In this document: piece by piece, positions 21,906 through 33,682 of the stretch
Layout: each line of letters opens with the position of its first letter
Numbering within the stretch: position 1 is the stretch's first letter
NCBI GenBank assembly: GCA_033085395.1
Contig: JANQBS010000034.1
Location: forward strand, 1 to 64,000
From: Xanthoparmelia taractica
Lineage: Eukaryota > Ascomycota > Lecanoromycetes > Lecanorales > Parmeliaceae
Direction: 5' to 3'
DNA length: 64,000 bases
Notes under the pieces: generated by a model
The model's input: the letters and a program-made list of their open reading frames with translations, nothing else
The model's database searches: none
Told to the model about the DNA's origin: nothing
Program-made: the position numbers and the translations under genes

Positions 21906-23431
21906 TCACTTACACCTCTTCTCCACGATCCCCGGTCCATGCTCCTCATACTCCTTTTTCGAAATCCACAGCTGATGAAACGTCCCCAGACTCGCCAAGA
22001 TACTCCCTCCAATCCAACTCCCAAACTTCCTTTCCACCATCTGCCCGGACGCAACCATGCGCACCCTAACCCCGGGATACGCAGCCTGCAGTTCCTGCTG
22101 CAAGCGATCAGTGAACCCCGCGTACCAACTCGAAGCTCCAGTGATGACAATGTTTCCTAGAAGGTGCGGGCGAAGGTCGACGTCGACTTGGGATAAGGAG
22201 GAGGAAATCAATGCGGTGATGGTTTGACCCGGAGAAGGGGGTGGATTGTTGGCGTCCGAGAGCGCCATTTTGTGGTCGAAGATGCCTTCGATTGGGCGAT
22301 ACCGGTCGATGGCAGGGAACATCTGGTTCCAACCATCAGGCATCTCGAACGGCTTGCCAGGATGTTGTTTGGCCACGTCCAAGTTCGTACCCCCTGACTG
22401 TGAATGCCCACCAAGTCTTCCCGCTCCCGTCCAGACATTCACGACGCTCTCTTTGAACTCTGTGAGCACGCGCTCTTCTTGAAAATGCCGAAATGAGGGA
22501 TGTGGTTCTGTTCCCGGAGCAAAAGTGCGATATGTAGCTTGTGCTGGGGCACCAGCGTCGACAACGGTTTTGGAGGTTATCAGATAATGTGGCGTTATGG
22601 GAATGGGTGGTTGTGAAGAGGCGAAGAGCAGGCGCAGCTGATTGGAGACAAAATTTCCAGCCAAAGGGGAGCGAGAGACAGCCTTTTTCAAGATGAGGCC
22701 GTCGTGGACTGGTGTGATGGAGATGTTGGAGGCACCCATATCGACGACGAGGGCTGTGGGTTTTCCGGAGGCGAAGCTGTAGCCTGTAAGCAGTGGTATC
22801 TGGACACGAGAGGTGGGATACAAACGCAGCTAGAACACCGTTTCGGGCAAGCCAGAAGGCGGGACAGCCCCAATTCTCCATGGCTATTTCTATGCCTTTT
22901 TCTCGATCTTTGCCTGCGTTCCAGCCGGTTTCGGTCATGAGTAGCGGGTTCTCACCCAGGGGCTTTTCTTGCTCCTCCACCCCTTCCATTGCGACGTCTT
23001 CGTTCGGGTCATTGAGACCATTGGAGGCGAGCGGTGTGGGCTTTGTGTTGGTGAGTCGTGAGGTTATTGCATATTCCCATAGATTTGCGGCCGTGTTCCA
23101 GTCTTCGACGGTACCCTCCTTTGACATAACATTGCTAATGGATATTCGTGGGAAGGGTATGTTTATGGAGTTGTCGCCAAAGAGGTGTTTGGCATGCTTG
23201 GGTGTGGAGTCGGATGGGATGAGGCCGTAGTAAGAAGGGACGATAGATTTTGGGACATCTTCGCCGGCAAAGCCAGCTCGTGTTGTCGAGTAACCGGGGT
23301 CAAGAACGAGGGCTGATATTTCATCTGAGTAGATTGAGTGAGTACAGAAGGAGTGCGTAGATCCTGTGGAACACACCTCCTCCATATTCATTGGCATCGG
23401 GAGGCTTGGTCGATGCCTGGCCCGTAGCCAT
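21906..23431 (-). CDS. arp4: Actin-related protein 4 (Arp4/Baf53 type)
   Basis: Three exons, 23431-23377, 23324-22826 and 22776-21906, encode 474 residues. Introns are 52 and 49 bases; the second uses donor GTTTGT, and removing it gives the conserved LAAFASGKPTALVVD. Arp4 is a nuclear actin-fold subunit shared by the INO80, SWR1 and NuA4 chromatin complexes. The first phosphate-binding region reads EISALVLDPGYSTTRAGFAGED, and the second is LVVDMGASNISITPVHDG. As in other Arp4 proteins an acidic insert follows the Thr/Pro-rich stretch (DVAMEGVEEQEKPLGENP), and the C-terminal GSWIGGSILASLGTF matches the actin family ending. Start: ATG at 23431, giving an EYGGDEISALV N-terminus typical of the family. 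It shares a 383-base divergent promoter with GUP1. Confidence 0.94.
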
Positions 23432-23814
23432 AGCTGGTCACGTATCGCCTTGAGGGGGGGGATGCGAGCAATGCGATTGATGCGAAGTCAGGCAATTCTA
23501 TACTCAGTAGAGGTATTATGTGGAGCAGCAAGACCGTGGAAACTGCCAGAGGAGCCAATCAGAATGGATATAAGTATGGAAGTGAGATATTCCTGATTTC
23601 CAACTGCGACTTTCTGTAGATACGCGCGGTGAGTGACTGCTTTAAAGAGAGCTTGATTGGGAGAGTCGCCTCAAGGTTGCGCCCGCTTCGCTTGTTCCTG
23701 CAGCGGCCGATCGACAGCAGGGTTCTTTCCGTATGGCAAACGGCGGCCTTGTTTACTACCTCGTGACTGACAACTCTGCTGTATGCCACGCGACTCAACG
23801 TCTAACAACATGTC
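23432..23814. promoter_or_regulatory. Divergent promoter of arp4 and gup1
   Basis: Only 383 bases separate the two start codons, so both core promoters lie here and some elements may be shared. No named element was recognised. Confidence 0.6.
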
Positions 23815-25913
23815 ATGAATCTGCTACATTATGCCCGAAGGATTTATTCTCTCAATACCCTCGACACAAGGCTTACGACTTCCTTAAAAACTCCTCCCCC
23901 ACCCTCTGATCCTGCAAGACCCTCACCACATGAGGCTCCCTACAACAAAGGCAGAAGCGGAGCAGACGATTTAGCCAAGGGGGCAAGTCCTCCGCGATGG
24001 AGGTCTCCAGAGTTCATATACCACGGACTAGTATTCCTCGTTGCTGTGCCGCTCATGTTCAAGACGGCCTATGATGTCTCCAAGCGTAAGCATGCATATC
24101 TTTCCCCTTGAGCTCCCCAGACTGACGTTGACGAACCAGCTTCTCACGAAAACTATAACAGGTTTGCTTCGCTTCTATCGCCTGGTTGGATCCCCGGCAG
24201 AAAGGTGGATAACTCGGACCAGCAGTACGCAACATTTAGAGACAATGTACCGTACCTCTTCGCAGTTATGACGCTACATCCCCTTTTGCGGAGACTCTTT
24301 GATTCCGTCTACGATGCAACACCCACAGTCTCCTCTAGACCTCTATCAGATGGGAGCGTCTCGCCAAATGGCTTAGCTTCTGAGTCCCTCGTTGCCGACG
24401 GACGAATGAATCAACGGATCTCCTTCGACGTAGGCTTTAGTCTCCTGTTCTTGCTCGCTCTGCACGGCTTTTCTGCACTGAAGGTGCTATTGATTTTGTA
24501 CATCAACTTCACTCTTGCAAAGCGCTTGAGAAAGGAACAAGTGCCTGTGGCTACGTGGATCTTCAACATTGGCATCTTGTTCGCCAACGAGCTGGGTAAG
24601 GGCTATCCGTACGGTGACATTGCAAACATTGTTCTTCCCTCGCCACCGTCTGAAAAGGTCTCATTCCAGCAAGATCCAAAAAGCAACTGGGGCACCGTCC
24701 TTGACAGTTACGGGGGATTGATCCCAAGATGGGAGATTCTCTTCAATGTAACAGTCCTCCGACTGATCAGCTTCAACTTTGACTACATCTGGAGTTTCAA
24801 TCGAGGAGGTAGTAGTCCAGTGGAGGTGCGTAAAGCTTGAATAAAACAACAAGATCGATTTGTACTGACCGCCATAAGAAGAAACAACTCGATCCTGCAA
24901 ATCTATCAGAGAGGGACAGGGTCGACCTCCCAGCGAAACCTCATGATTACACTTTCCGCAACTACCTCGCCTATGCTCTTTACTCGCCTCTCTATCTTGC
25001 AGGACCAATCCTGACTTTTAACGATTATATCTCACAACAGCGATATACCCCCAGAAGCATTACTCCAAGCAGGAATCTGCTTTATGGTGTCCGGTTTGTT
25101 ATCGCGCTTCTGTCCATGGAGGTCATGATTCACTTCATCTATGTTATAGCAATCTCTAAAGCCCAACCAGAATGGCAGGTATACACGCCTTTCCAGTTGA
25201 GTATGTTAGGTTACTTTAGTCTTCATCATGTATGGTTAAAGCTTTTACTGCCCTGGCGCTTCTTCCGACTCTGGGCATTGCTTGACGGCATCGACCCTCC
25301 TGAGAACGTCGTACGCTGCATGTCCGACAATTACTCCGCTTTCGCCTTCTGGAGGGGCTGGCATCGGAGTTTTAACAGGTGGATCATTCGCTACATTTAC
25401 ATCCCATTGGGTGGGAGTGGAGGACCAGCAACCCGCGGCAAATGGGGTCAACTAAGAGGAGTTGCCAACCTATTGGCTGTTTTCACCTTCGTGGCAATGT
25501 GGCATGACATTCAGCTAAGATTACTGGTGTGGGGATGGCTGATCTCGCTCTTCGTTCTCCCGGAAACTTTGGCAGGATTCTTGTTTCCGAAGCAAAAGTG
25601 GAAAAATCACAGAGAAGCGTACAGAGTGATGTGTGGAGTGGGAGCTGTTGGGAATATCTTGATGATGATGTCGGCCAACCTTGTTGGTTTTGCTGTAGGT
25701 CTTGATGGACTTAAGGGATTGGTGCAGGGCATTGTTGGGTCTTACTCAGGTACCATATCCTCCGTTGAGATTCGTTCTGAGTCCGTATTGCTGACTTCGA
25801 ACTCAGGCTTGGTATTTTTAGGATTTGCTTGCGCAGCTCTTTTCACGGGGGTGCAATTTATGTTCGAGCTTAGGGAGGAGGAGCTAAGGCATGGCATCCA
25901 TATCAAATGCTAG
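23815..25913 (+). CDS. gup1: Gup1-type membrane-bound O-acyltransferase
   Basis: Four exons, 23815-24085, 24140-24825, 24879-25749 and 25807-25913, encode 644 residues. The protein is a polytopic MBOAT enzyme of the ER. Gup1 remodels GPI anchors by adding a long fatty acid to the lipid; older work linked it to glycerol uptake. The catalytic His lies in FVAMWHDIQLRLLVWGW, and the upstream Asn/His-bearing motif WRGWHRSFNRWIIRYIYIPLGG is typical. About ten hydrophobic segments are visible, the first at LVFLVAVPLMF. The last intron (25750-25806, 57 bases) has no stop and keeps frame; removing it gives GSYSGLVFLGFACAALF as in homologues, while keeping it would insert 19 residues. The N-terminus (about 70 residues) is a Pro-rich cytosolic tail. 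Confidence 0.93.
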
Positions 25914-26866
25914 CGCACTCTGGTGTACTTGTATCACGTTGTTGTAACTCAAGGATAGCCTTTCAGAAATCCAGGGAGATGATGGTCGGTTCCCCACTGT
26001 TATAGGAGCACGCTACCCGAATATTCCATTTCGTCGCCATCTATACCTCGGCTTCACGCCCTGCTAACCCATATTCGTCAGGTCTTCATCGCCCCTTGGC
26101 AAGCCCGACCTTTCCCTGATGCGAGGATTTTGACGCTAGCTGCGATATAGAAACTGGCCATGCTTTGATGAGTGACCAAAGTATCTGCCAAGCTGGAGTT
26201 CGTCGCCGCAGATAACTTCTGGTACTCCTAAGCGCGTTACATCTTTACGATATCGCTGTTGCACTACAGGTGTCTAGAACGGTAACGTCTTCTGAGACTT
26301 TTACAGTTTTGGCAGCCGTTGATTATTGTGTTGGAGAGCCATAGGAATGTGGTCAGCTGATCGTATATTGCGTGTTGGATAGGGGATTATTTGATTATTT
26401 GGCCATATTATATGATCCATTCCTTCCAGAAGGGGTGAAGACCAAGAGATTGGGCTCAACGCATCTATCGAGGCGTCCTGCACTGCCGCTTTCCAGCCTG
26501 GAGTAACTCGTGCCTTTCCCGCTTGAACAACATTGGATTTATCGTCAAGGACTCCTATACTAGGAGAACCTCTACGCTTGGCGCTCCACAGCAGAGTATC
26601 CAAGTTTCAGCTCTGCAAAAAAGCTTCCGTCGACCTTGAAGGAAGGCAAGAGGATATTCTTCAGTCAGCTTAGATAGTAAGAGGAAAGAAATAAAAAAAC
26701 TAGTGTCCTCTCCGTAATATGTTGTGTAGCGTCTGTCAGATTTTTAGACTTAGACCTGGAACGAGGAAACCGAACCACTACCATAAATCATATACTTCGT
26801 ACACTCTTTACGCAATGTGATATAATTGACCTAGATACATAGTCTAATACATCATGATATCAATTG
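25914..26866. other. Intergenic region, no gene seen
   Basis: About 950 bases between two plus-strand genes. The only frame of note, 26301-26603 on the minus strand, has no recognisable features. The stretch after 26680 is AT-richer and presumably contains the promoter of the next gene. Confidence 0.5.
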
Positions 26867-29127
26867 ATGCTCTACATGTCGTTAGGAAGACATGTTTGCT
26901 GCCGACCTCTCCGACTCAATGCCCCCAAGGGCCACATTTGGGTCAGCGAAGATGTCCTCAACAATGCGATCCACCGTTTTGCACATGGCAAGGTGCCGAG
27001 ACGACACGTCGGCCTCGCACCCGGTCCTCTCGAGGCGAGAAAGAGAGCAACAAAGCGGCGCATGATGGATCTCGCGCAAGTTGGAGGCGGAGGAGCTCTC
27101 GATCCGAGTGTGCTTCCAGGTCTGGGTCCGCCAGAACGTACCGAGTGGAAATGGCAGAGTCCCACGTCACTCACCCCACAGAGAACAGATGGTAAATAAA
27201 ATCTCTCAAGCCCAATGGCCTCCTAATATGCTGATTGCGATCAGAAGTTGTGCCCTTGCCATCTTGGCTGACTGACCCAACCCCTATCGAGGCTGGTCCG
27301 CACCTTGAAAAGGCCGGAGAAGAGGAGACCATCAAGGTTTCTGAGGAAAGCGAAGACTTTAAGCAAGAGGATGCGGACTTTGGGCGCAAAACCCCGCTGG
27401 CAAATCCCGTGGTTTGGGAGGACCTCAAAAAATGTAGGGATGTCGATGCTTTATATAATTGGGCTGCTAGCCATCGTATCGATTTTCGAGAGTATCCCAA
27501 GCTCCTGTTCAGTCGACTGTGCCATGCTGGACAGCCACTTCCGGTTCTCTTACACGCACTGGAAAATGCAACCCTGGGCACCCCTCGCAATTTGAATTTC
27601 CTACTGAATTGGCAATTACGGAAACAGAAAAGGGTTGGACGACTACAGAAAAGACTACAACCTGATGACATGGCTTTTCTGCAAAAATGGATGAGTCGGC
27701 AAATGTACCTTGGCACGAAGAGCGAGGAAGAAATCCTCGTATTCATGAGATTCATATCTCGCGTCGGTGATGCCACCAGTGACGAATCGTTGAAATCAAA
27801 TCTCATAGCTTCACTGCAAAGCCTTCAGTCGAGCCCGATGTTTGGGTTCAAGGATTTGGGGACGGAGGCACAATGTAGAGTCCTCGACTTAATCGCACGA
27901 GGGCCAGTGACACGTCAATTGCTGGAATTTGGTTTCAGCTTAATCGAAACTATGTCGCACATACAAGAGCAGGACACAGATCGGACGATCTCTGCGTTCA
28001 TTACAAGAGTTGTTCGTGCGCACGCCTCACGACGTGAACATAAAGAGCGAGAAACTTGGTCCTTAGAGGTAATGTCAATGATCCTGGAGACAATTGGGGA
28101 GCTCCCAAAGAAGCTAGCGTCCTCTGTCATATTGTTCACGACCAAGGCTTTGGTTCGTGACTATCACCAGGTGCATGCCATTAAGGCTGCTACCAGCCAG
28201 CTTCTTGACTCATGGTTCTCTGCACTTGTTAGGAAAAGAGCTGGCGAAGACTGGATTCCGACGGTCGACATTAACGACTTTCTGGGCACTCAGAAGCCGC
28301 AAGTAGTTGTTCAATACTTGAAGCAACTGGATGAACGCGAGAAGGCGCGCTTTATGCTTCGCTACTGGGTCGGACTTCGATCGCCATCTGTACAAAGTCG
28401 AGTTCAGTATCTTTTCGATGGGTACTGCGAAGCGAAACGGAAAGACTCGCCCTGGGTCAGCATGCTTCAAGCTGCACGCCACTGTTCTCGAGAGTCCTTA
28501 CGGCCCATTGCCGTCCACGTCAGACGAATTTTCGAAACGCTGAAGATGCTGCATCAGTCCAAGGACATTGTTGAGATTCTCAAGCAGGCCACAAAGCTAA
28601 TGGACGTCATCAATGAACATGACGTCGCGTACATAATCAGGAAGCACTTAGGGGGACAGCTGTACCTAGCAGAGCGTATGTTCCATTTCTACCCAGGACT
28701 ACGGCTTGAGCGGTGTCCCGAGCTCGCCGAACGAATGATTCGGAGTCGAAGGTACCATTCAGCAGCCGCGCTGCGCTATATGCAGAGATACACTTCGCGT
28801 GAAAAGATTCGGCAACCCCGTATAGAGCTCCTAGGAAGGATGGCGCTCGCATACTCTATGGCGCCAAATATCACTCCGAGAACGGCACAAAGGAGAGTTT
28901 ACCAATGCTATACCCAACATATGAAGGAACGTCTAGGACCCCTACCTGTGGCGACGGCACGTGCGTCTACTCGAACCGGGATCATACAACCACTGCAGGC
29001 AGGCCGATGGGGTAATACAAGGACATTCGAATGGATTCTGTCCATCATTCGGTCTACGGAGGGTGCGGACGTGGCAGACCGAGTCGACGAAATGGTGTAC
29101 AGGTGGCGTGGGACTAACTTGAGGTAA
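26867..29127 (+). CDS. Probable mitochondrial all-helical protein, 735 aa
   Basis: Two exons, 26867-27191 and 27245-29127, with a 53-base intron, give 735 residues. The first ATG (26867) yields MLYMSLGRHVCCRPLRLNAP, basic and hydrophobic without acidic residues, like a mitochondrial presequence. The first exon also carries a conserved-looking block, GLAPGPLEARKRATKRRMMDLA, that I associate with a family of unstudied Pezizomycotina proteins. The remainder is a long array of amphipathic helices with Arg/Lys-rich turns (for example HKERETWSLEVMSMILETIG, AAALRYMQRYTSREKIRQP), resembling helical-repeat RNA-binding proteins of mitochondria such as PPR proteins, but I cannot fit a regular repeat. 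The C-terminus ends VDEMVYRWRGTNLR. A role in mitochondrial RNA or translation is a guess. Confidence 0.75.
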
Positions 29128-30818
29128 TCTTGAATAGCTTCGCCAGATGATTCACGCTCCATAATATCAAACCATAGCTTCTACGGGCTTTCGTGATTCG
29201 ACCAAGCGATGCAAGTGCCATTGAGGTTATGAGAAGATTTACGCATCTTTCTAGTCGGTAAATATTGCTACGGTCACCTCACGAGATGGTATCATCAGAT
29301 GTCTTCTCAAATAGAGACTTGCAGCGCAGTCACGCCAGTGGTTCAGCAGTGCCTTACCGGTTAGGCCAATCAATGGAACCTATGCGTCCTCTGGCAGATC
29401 TCACGGTTGGCCTAGGCGGTCGAGTTGAAGATGGCTCTCAGAAACCTCAGACGGCGAAGATGAGATCAGCCTGACGGAAGCTGGTCCGTCACCTGGGTCA
29501 TGAAGTCAATGCAGATATAATCTAAGCCTCCCATGGAGAAGCTTTGGTTCAGGGGTTTCAATTGATCATTGGTGATGCCGCTGGTGCGTAAGCCGAGCGG
29601 AGGAACAGGGCGTCAGGGCCATCCTGTTACAGTCTTCCTTCAGACCTGTGTCAGATTGCCCTTTTTGTGGGCAGCATACGAAGGTGCCTTGATTGCTACA
29701 ACATCAATAACCCTTACCACTCTCTCGGGCGAATCCAAACTCCAAAGTTGACCGTCACGCAGCTACACGTATCGATATGTAGTGATGTAATTGAGATGGC
29801 TGGCTCACGTTTTTCAATCCGATGGCTTGATGACAATGCAAACGTTACCGCTTAATGTAAGCTTGACTTTCCCTTCCTGTGCAATGACCGCTCCATTACA
29901 CACCCCTTTCCCCTTTCCCCTTTCCCACAATCCCACAATCTCTTCTTCCCATAACTTTCTTCATTACTCTTCCTCCTAAAACCCACCATGACCGACACAC
30001 GCCCAAAATGCACTCCAGGGCAGTAAAACCCTTCCCAGTAGCCATTTGCCGTGCTGATATAGCCCGTCTCACCTCGCCCTCGCCATCAGTCGCCTTCGTC
30101 ACAACGTTTCCCCTCCCATTTCTACGAATCTCGCACATGCCTTTGCCGATATTGGCGCATGGGCAGCTTTCACCTTTCGACTCCCTGCGCGTAAATGAAT
30201 CTGATTGAGCCGGTGATAAGAAACGCGTACGGCAAGAGGGCTACATACAGGCAATGCGTCACAAAGAGAGAAACACGATATATCTCGGCTTTCCATGCTG
30301 GTATACATAGATATATAGACTGTGGCGTTGAGAAGGTTGGTGCGGAGAGGGTGGGTTTTGGTGGGTTTGATAGGTAGTGTTCTTTTTATGATGATGTGAG
30401 TTTGGAAGGGAGGGAGGCGTGCTTTAATACTTTACATGGACGACAGTTTTTGGTGGATAGGAGGGAACAGGTTAGAGATCGTTTTTCGGATTTGTGAGCT
30501 GCGTACAAGGAGGGTTTTTATAGCCAGAGCTGATTGTTAGATTTAGGGATGGAATGTGGAGGGTAGCGAGGTGGAACATGTTTGTTGATGATATTTGCTT
30601 TCGCTGTTTACTTTATGGAAGCGTGCGTGTATCAAATTAATGGGGGATTCTCTAAAGGGGGCCTGTCCTCAATACTGCTAAACACCGTGAATCCGACCTG
30701 TGATACGACCGATGCCAGCTGTTGTTCACAACTTCATGCGTGCTAGACTGGGTCCAGAGCAGAGAGTACATATTGTACATGAGCTGAGTGTCCAAAACTT
30801 TTATGAGGGCTACCCCTT
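29128..30818. other. Long intergenic region
   Basis: About 1.7 kb without a gene I can defend. A CCCCTTT repeat lies near 29904-29926. A minus-strand frame around 30240-29900 reads protein-like with several cysteines (SCPCANIGKGMCEI, then RAISARQMATGKGFTALEC) and could be an exon of a small secreted protein, but I found no acceptable start or splice partner. The region 30400-30660 is G- and T-rich. Confidence 0.4.
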
Positions 30819-32104
30819 TCATCTGCTTTTGGCGTTTTTCCCCGCCTTCTGCGCCAATTCCTCAGCTTCGCGGACTTTCCTCTGCAAGACATCTTGGATC
30901 TCCTTGAAGGTGTCTTTTGCAATCTTCTCGGCTTCCTCCCCGTGCTCTTGGGCGATGTGTTGCAGCTGCGTCAACTTTGGGATGATCTCACCACCGCCTG
31001 GCACCATGTTAAGGTACTTCTCAAAGCCTCCGCCGCCCCCTCCACTATTCTGGCCCACCTTCTTCACGGTATTCTGCACGTACTGCTTTAGTGAGTCGGT
31101 GTTGCCAGATTGCACCGCATCTTTGACCTTCTCATAGAGCTCCTGCACGTTGCCCTGTTTCTTCAGCTTTTCCTTGTTTTCCTCCACCAGTTTCTTCACT
31201 TCTGGTGACTTGTCCAGATACGGCTTGGCCTTCTCCATCCCTTGATCCCAGACCTTTCCACCAAGCTCCTGTATTTTCTGCATCTTCTCCTGCACTAGGC
31301 TTTGGATCTTGGGAATAGTACTTGTGCTCACCCCACTCTTGAGAACGTCCCGTATCTGATCCCAGGTCTCATCAACCTGCTTCTTGGCCTCAGGCCCGTA
31401 CTTATCGCCCATCTGCTTCAGCTGGTCAATGTTCCCTCCAACCTTCTCCTTGAGCGCCGGATGGTTGTTGAGAATGTCACTCGCGGCATCTCCAGCAAGG
31501 TCGCCAACACGTAGTAGGTGCTTTTCTAGAACGTCCCATGCCTTTTTCGCAGCGGTCATGTTCATACCCTCTGATGAAACATCCTTCAATTCGGTATATG
31601 CCTCCTTGATGATATTGTCAACCTCCTTGCCATGTTTATTCCGGATGGCATCGAGATCGTCAAATGCACTGTCAACGAAGCCTGTCGCACCAGGGATGAA
31701 GGTGGCGTAGGATTTTGCCGTGGAGCGGAGCCATTCCAATGCTACGTTGGGATCTGGGGATGATTCTTTGAATTGCTTTCCATAGCTTTTAAATGCATCC
31801 TCTGTCTTCCTGGCGGTATTCACGAGGGTTTTTGCTCCTGCGGATTGTTAGCGTTGGGTGCCATGGATGTGCGATAGCCGATGGATACCTCGACAGATGT
31901 GTTACCTGAGAAGTGGTAGTATCCGTAACCCCCAAGGAAGACCAGTCCGCCTCCAGCGAGGCCACCGATAAGACTTTGTGAGAGGCCGCTGCCACCGCCA
32001 GAGGTGGTATTTGAGGTGCTGGTAGATTCATAGCGAAGCTGTCGGAGAGAGGAACGTACGGAAAGGGTGCGCGACGCTCTGCTGGCTGTCCGTAAGCTGA
32101 GCAT
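30819..32104 (-). CDS. Mitochondrial membrane-anchored amphipathic-helix protein, 405 aa
   Basis: Two exons, 32104-31906 and 31837-30819, with a 68-base intron, encode 405 residues. The N-terminus MLSLRTASRASRTLSVRSSL is an Arg/Ser-rich presequence without acidic residues, and a Gly-rich hydrophobic segment (about residues 41-66, LIGGLAGGGLVFLGGYGYYHF) should span the inner membrane. The rest is about 330 residues of Lys/Glu-rich amphipathic helix with recurring patterns such as KPYLDKSPEVKKLVEENKEKL and AEKIAKDTFKEIQDVLQ, reminiscent of LEA or apolipoprotein-type helices. A Gly run (GGGGGG) sits near residue 340. The family occurs in many ascomycetes without an assigned function that I know. 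A membrane-shaping or stress role is inference. Confidence 0.8.
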
Positions 32105-32570
32105 GATGGATAATGGTGAAAAAAGCGCTGGCTAAAGTAGAGAAGGAAGAGATGATGGAGTACTCAGACGCCACCAGACGCGGATCATTTATTTGACGTC
32201 ACTTGTTATTTTTCGCCTGAAATACGGAATCAATCTAACGGTATTGACCGGTAATTTTCAAAAAAGATGGCTGCCAATATTACGTATGTTTCAGAGTATC
32301 CCTAATTTACGTGACAAGTGTATAGACGTGGTATACGGGAGTACTTGGCATCCCAACCACTCACCTTGACCGTGAATCTTTGTAGGTGATATCGTCTCCT
32401 TATTGCAGACCTTGTATCATTGCATAAAGTCCTTGCTCGCTTTTAGAGCCTGCACAAAATTCGAATAAGCGAGAGCGTGGGCTATAGCGATCACGCAACA
32501 AGTATGACGTTCTGTTCGCCATCGAACCAGCGCCGCTGTAATAATATTTTTTGAAATTCTCATCAAGTCC
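32105..32570. other. Intergenic region
   Basis: Promoter-proximal sequence of the mitochondrial protein gene and 3' flank of a doubtful ORF; nothing specific recognised. Confidence 0.4.
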
Positions 32571-32876
32571 CTATGAATGACAACTTCCAACTGCCACCGT
32601 GACAATGACGCCATTTCGCCTACCAGAGACGGGCCACCAGCATTTGACCCAAAAAGAGAGAGATACATCGTTACCGAGTTGAATGGTCACCAAGACTGTC
32701 ATGTAATTGGCACTTGTGATGGACTTCTGCGCTTCTGGAACGCCCGTAATTGTGACAGTGCTTGATATTGTAGTAGTATATAAGGCCTCTAAGCCTACTG
32801 TCGAAGCAGGGCAGTTTGGCGTTGCAGCTACAAGAGCCACGAGCACAAAGACTGCGATCTGACAGGAAGTTTGCAT
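32571..32876 (-). pseudogene. Doubtful ORF: possible remnant of a secreted Thr/Ser-rich protein
   Basis: From the ATG at 32876 the frame reads MQTSCQIAVFVLVALVAATP, a good signal peptide, followed by a Thr/Val-rich strand (TTTISSTVTITGVPEAQKS and VLVTIQLGNDVSL) typical of fungal extracellular proteins. After that the frame changes character (WVKCWWPVSGRR), whereas the neighbouring frame continues smoothly as SLFGSNAGGPS. A one- or two-base indel near 32650 would explain this, so I call it a probable decayed gene. No downstream Ser-rich stalk or GPI signal is visible. It could equally be a short real gene of 101 residues. Confidence 0.35.
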
Positions 32877-33682
32877 TCTGGGTCCAACTCTCCAGAAAGT
32901 GTCTTGCCTCGGGAACAACTGGGACGTTTGTTGCCTTTTCTCTCACCCGGACATCCTATCGTCCTCAATATCAGGGGAGACACCATTCGATAACATTTGC
33001 ACGATTTATTTCGTCTGGAATGGTCGCGAGGGGGAGATTAAATTTTAGGGACCATTGATATCGTTGGTCTTGCAGTTCGGATGTAGAAATTGTTATTCCT
33101 ATGTTTTGGAAGGACTATCGGACAAAATCTGACGAGCAAGTCTCAAAGCTTCATCCATTCTACCTCCGATAAATCACTCGAGGCTGACTGGTTTTCCTGA
33201 GTCATGAGTCCTAGACTCCAGTAAGGAGGAGACTTACTACAACTGTGGAGGCCTGTCCGTCAGGACGATGAAAAGCACAATCTCGACGCCGAGTCCCGAG
33301 GCTGAGATGGTAAGGGACGCCAGACATGCATGCAATGACGTTCCTTGGCTACGTTGAGCCCTCCGAGGAGCCGCATTGATGTCGGCGGCGGCGCTGGAGT
33401 CAGATTGAGGGATCATCGACAGCAGGCTTCCGGGATACATAATATGAAAAGCAGAGACATGGCGAATTCACGGAGGCTTTACTTAGATTTTTTGGAAGGA
33501 AAGGGTCTCTATGGAATAGTAATGCGACAAGAGCGAAGGTGCACTACACGTGTTGACCAGGGCAAAGACAAGTGGTGCGCCATCCATACAGTGGCTGTCG
33601 AGCGTTGCGGAATTTCAAGCAGACTTTCGTACCGATTCAGCGCTTTCCAAATGATGCAAACTCCATGCCAAAGCCAGATTTC
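32877..33682. other. Intergenic region, no gene seen
   Basis: About 800 bases upstream of the doubtful secreted ORF and downstream of the kinase gene. Short frames on both strands have no recognisable features. Confidence 0.45.
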
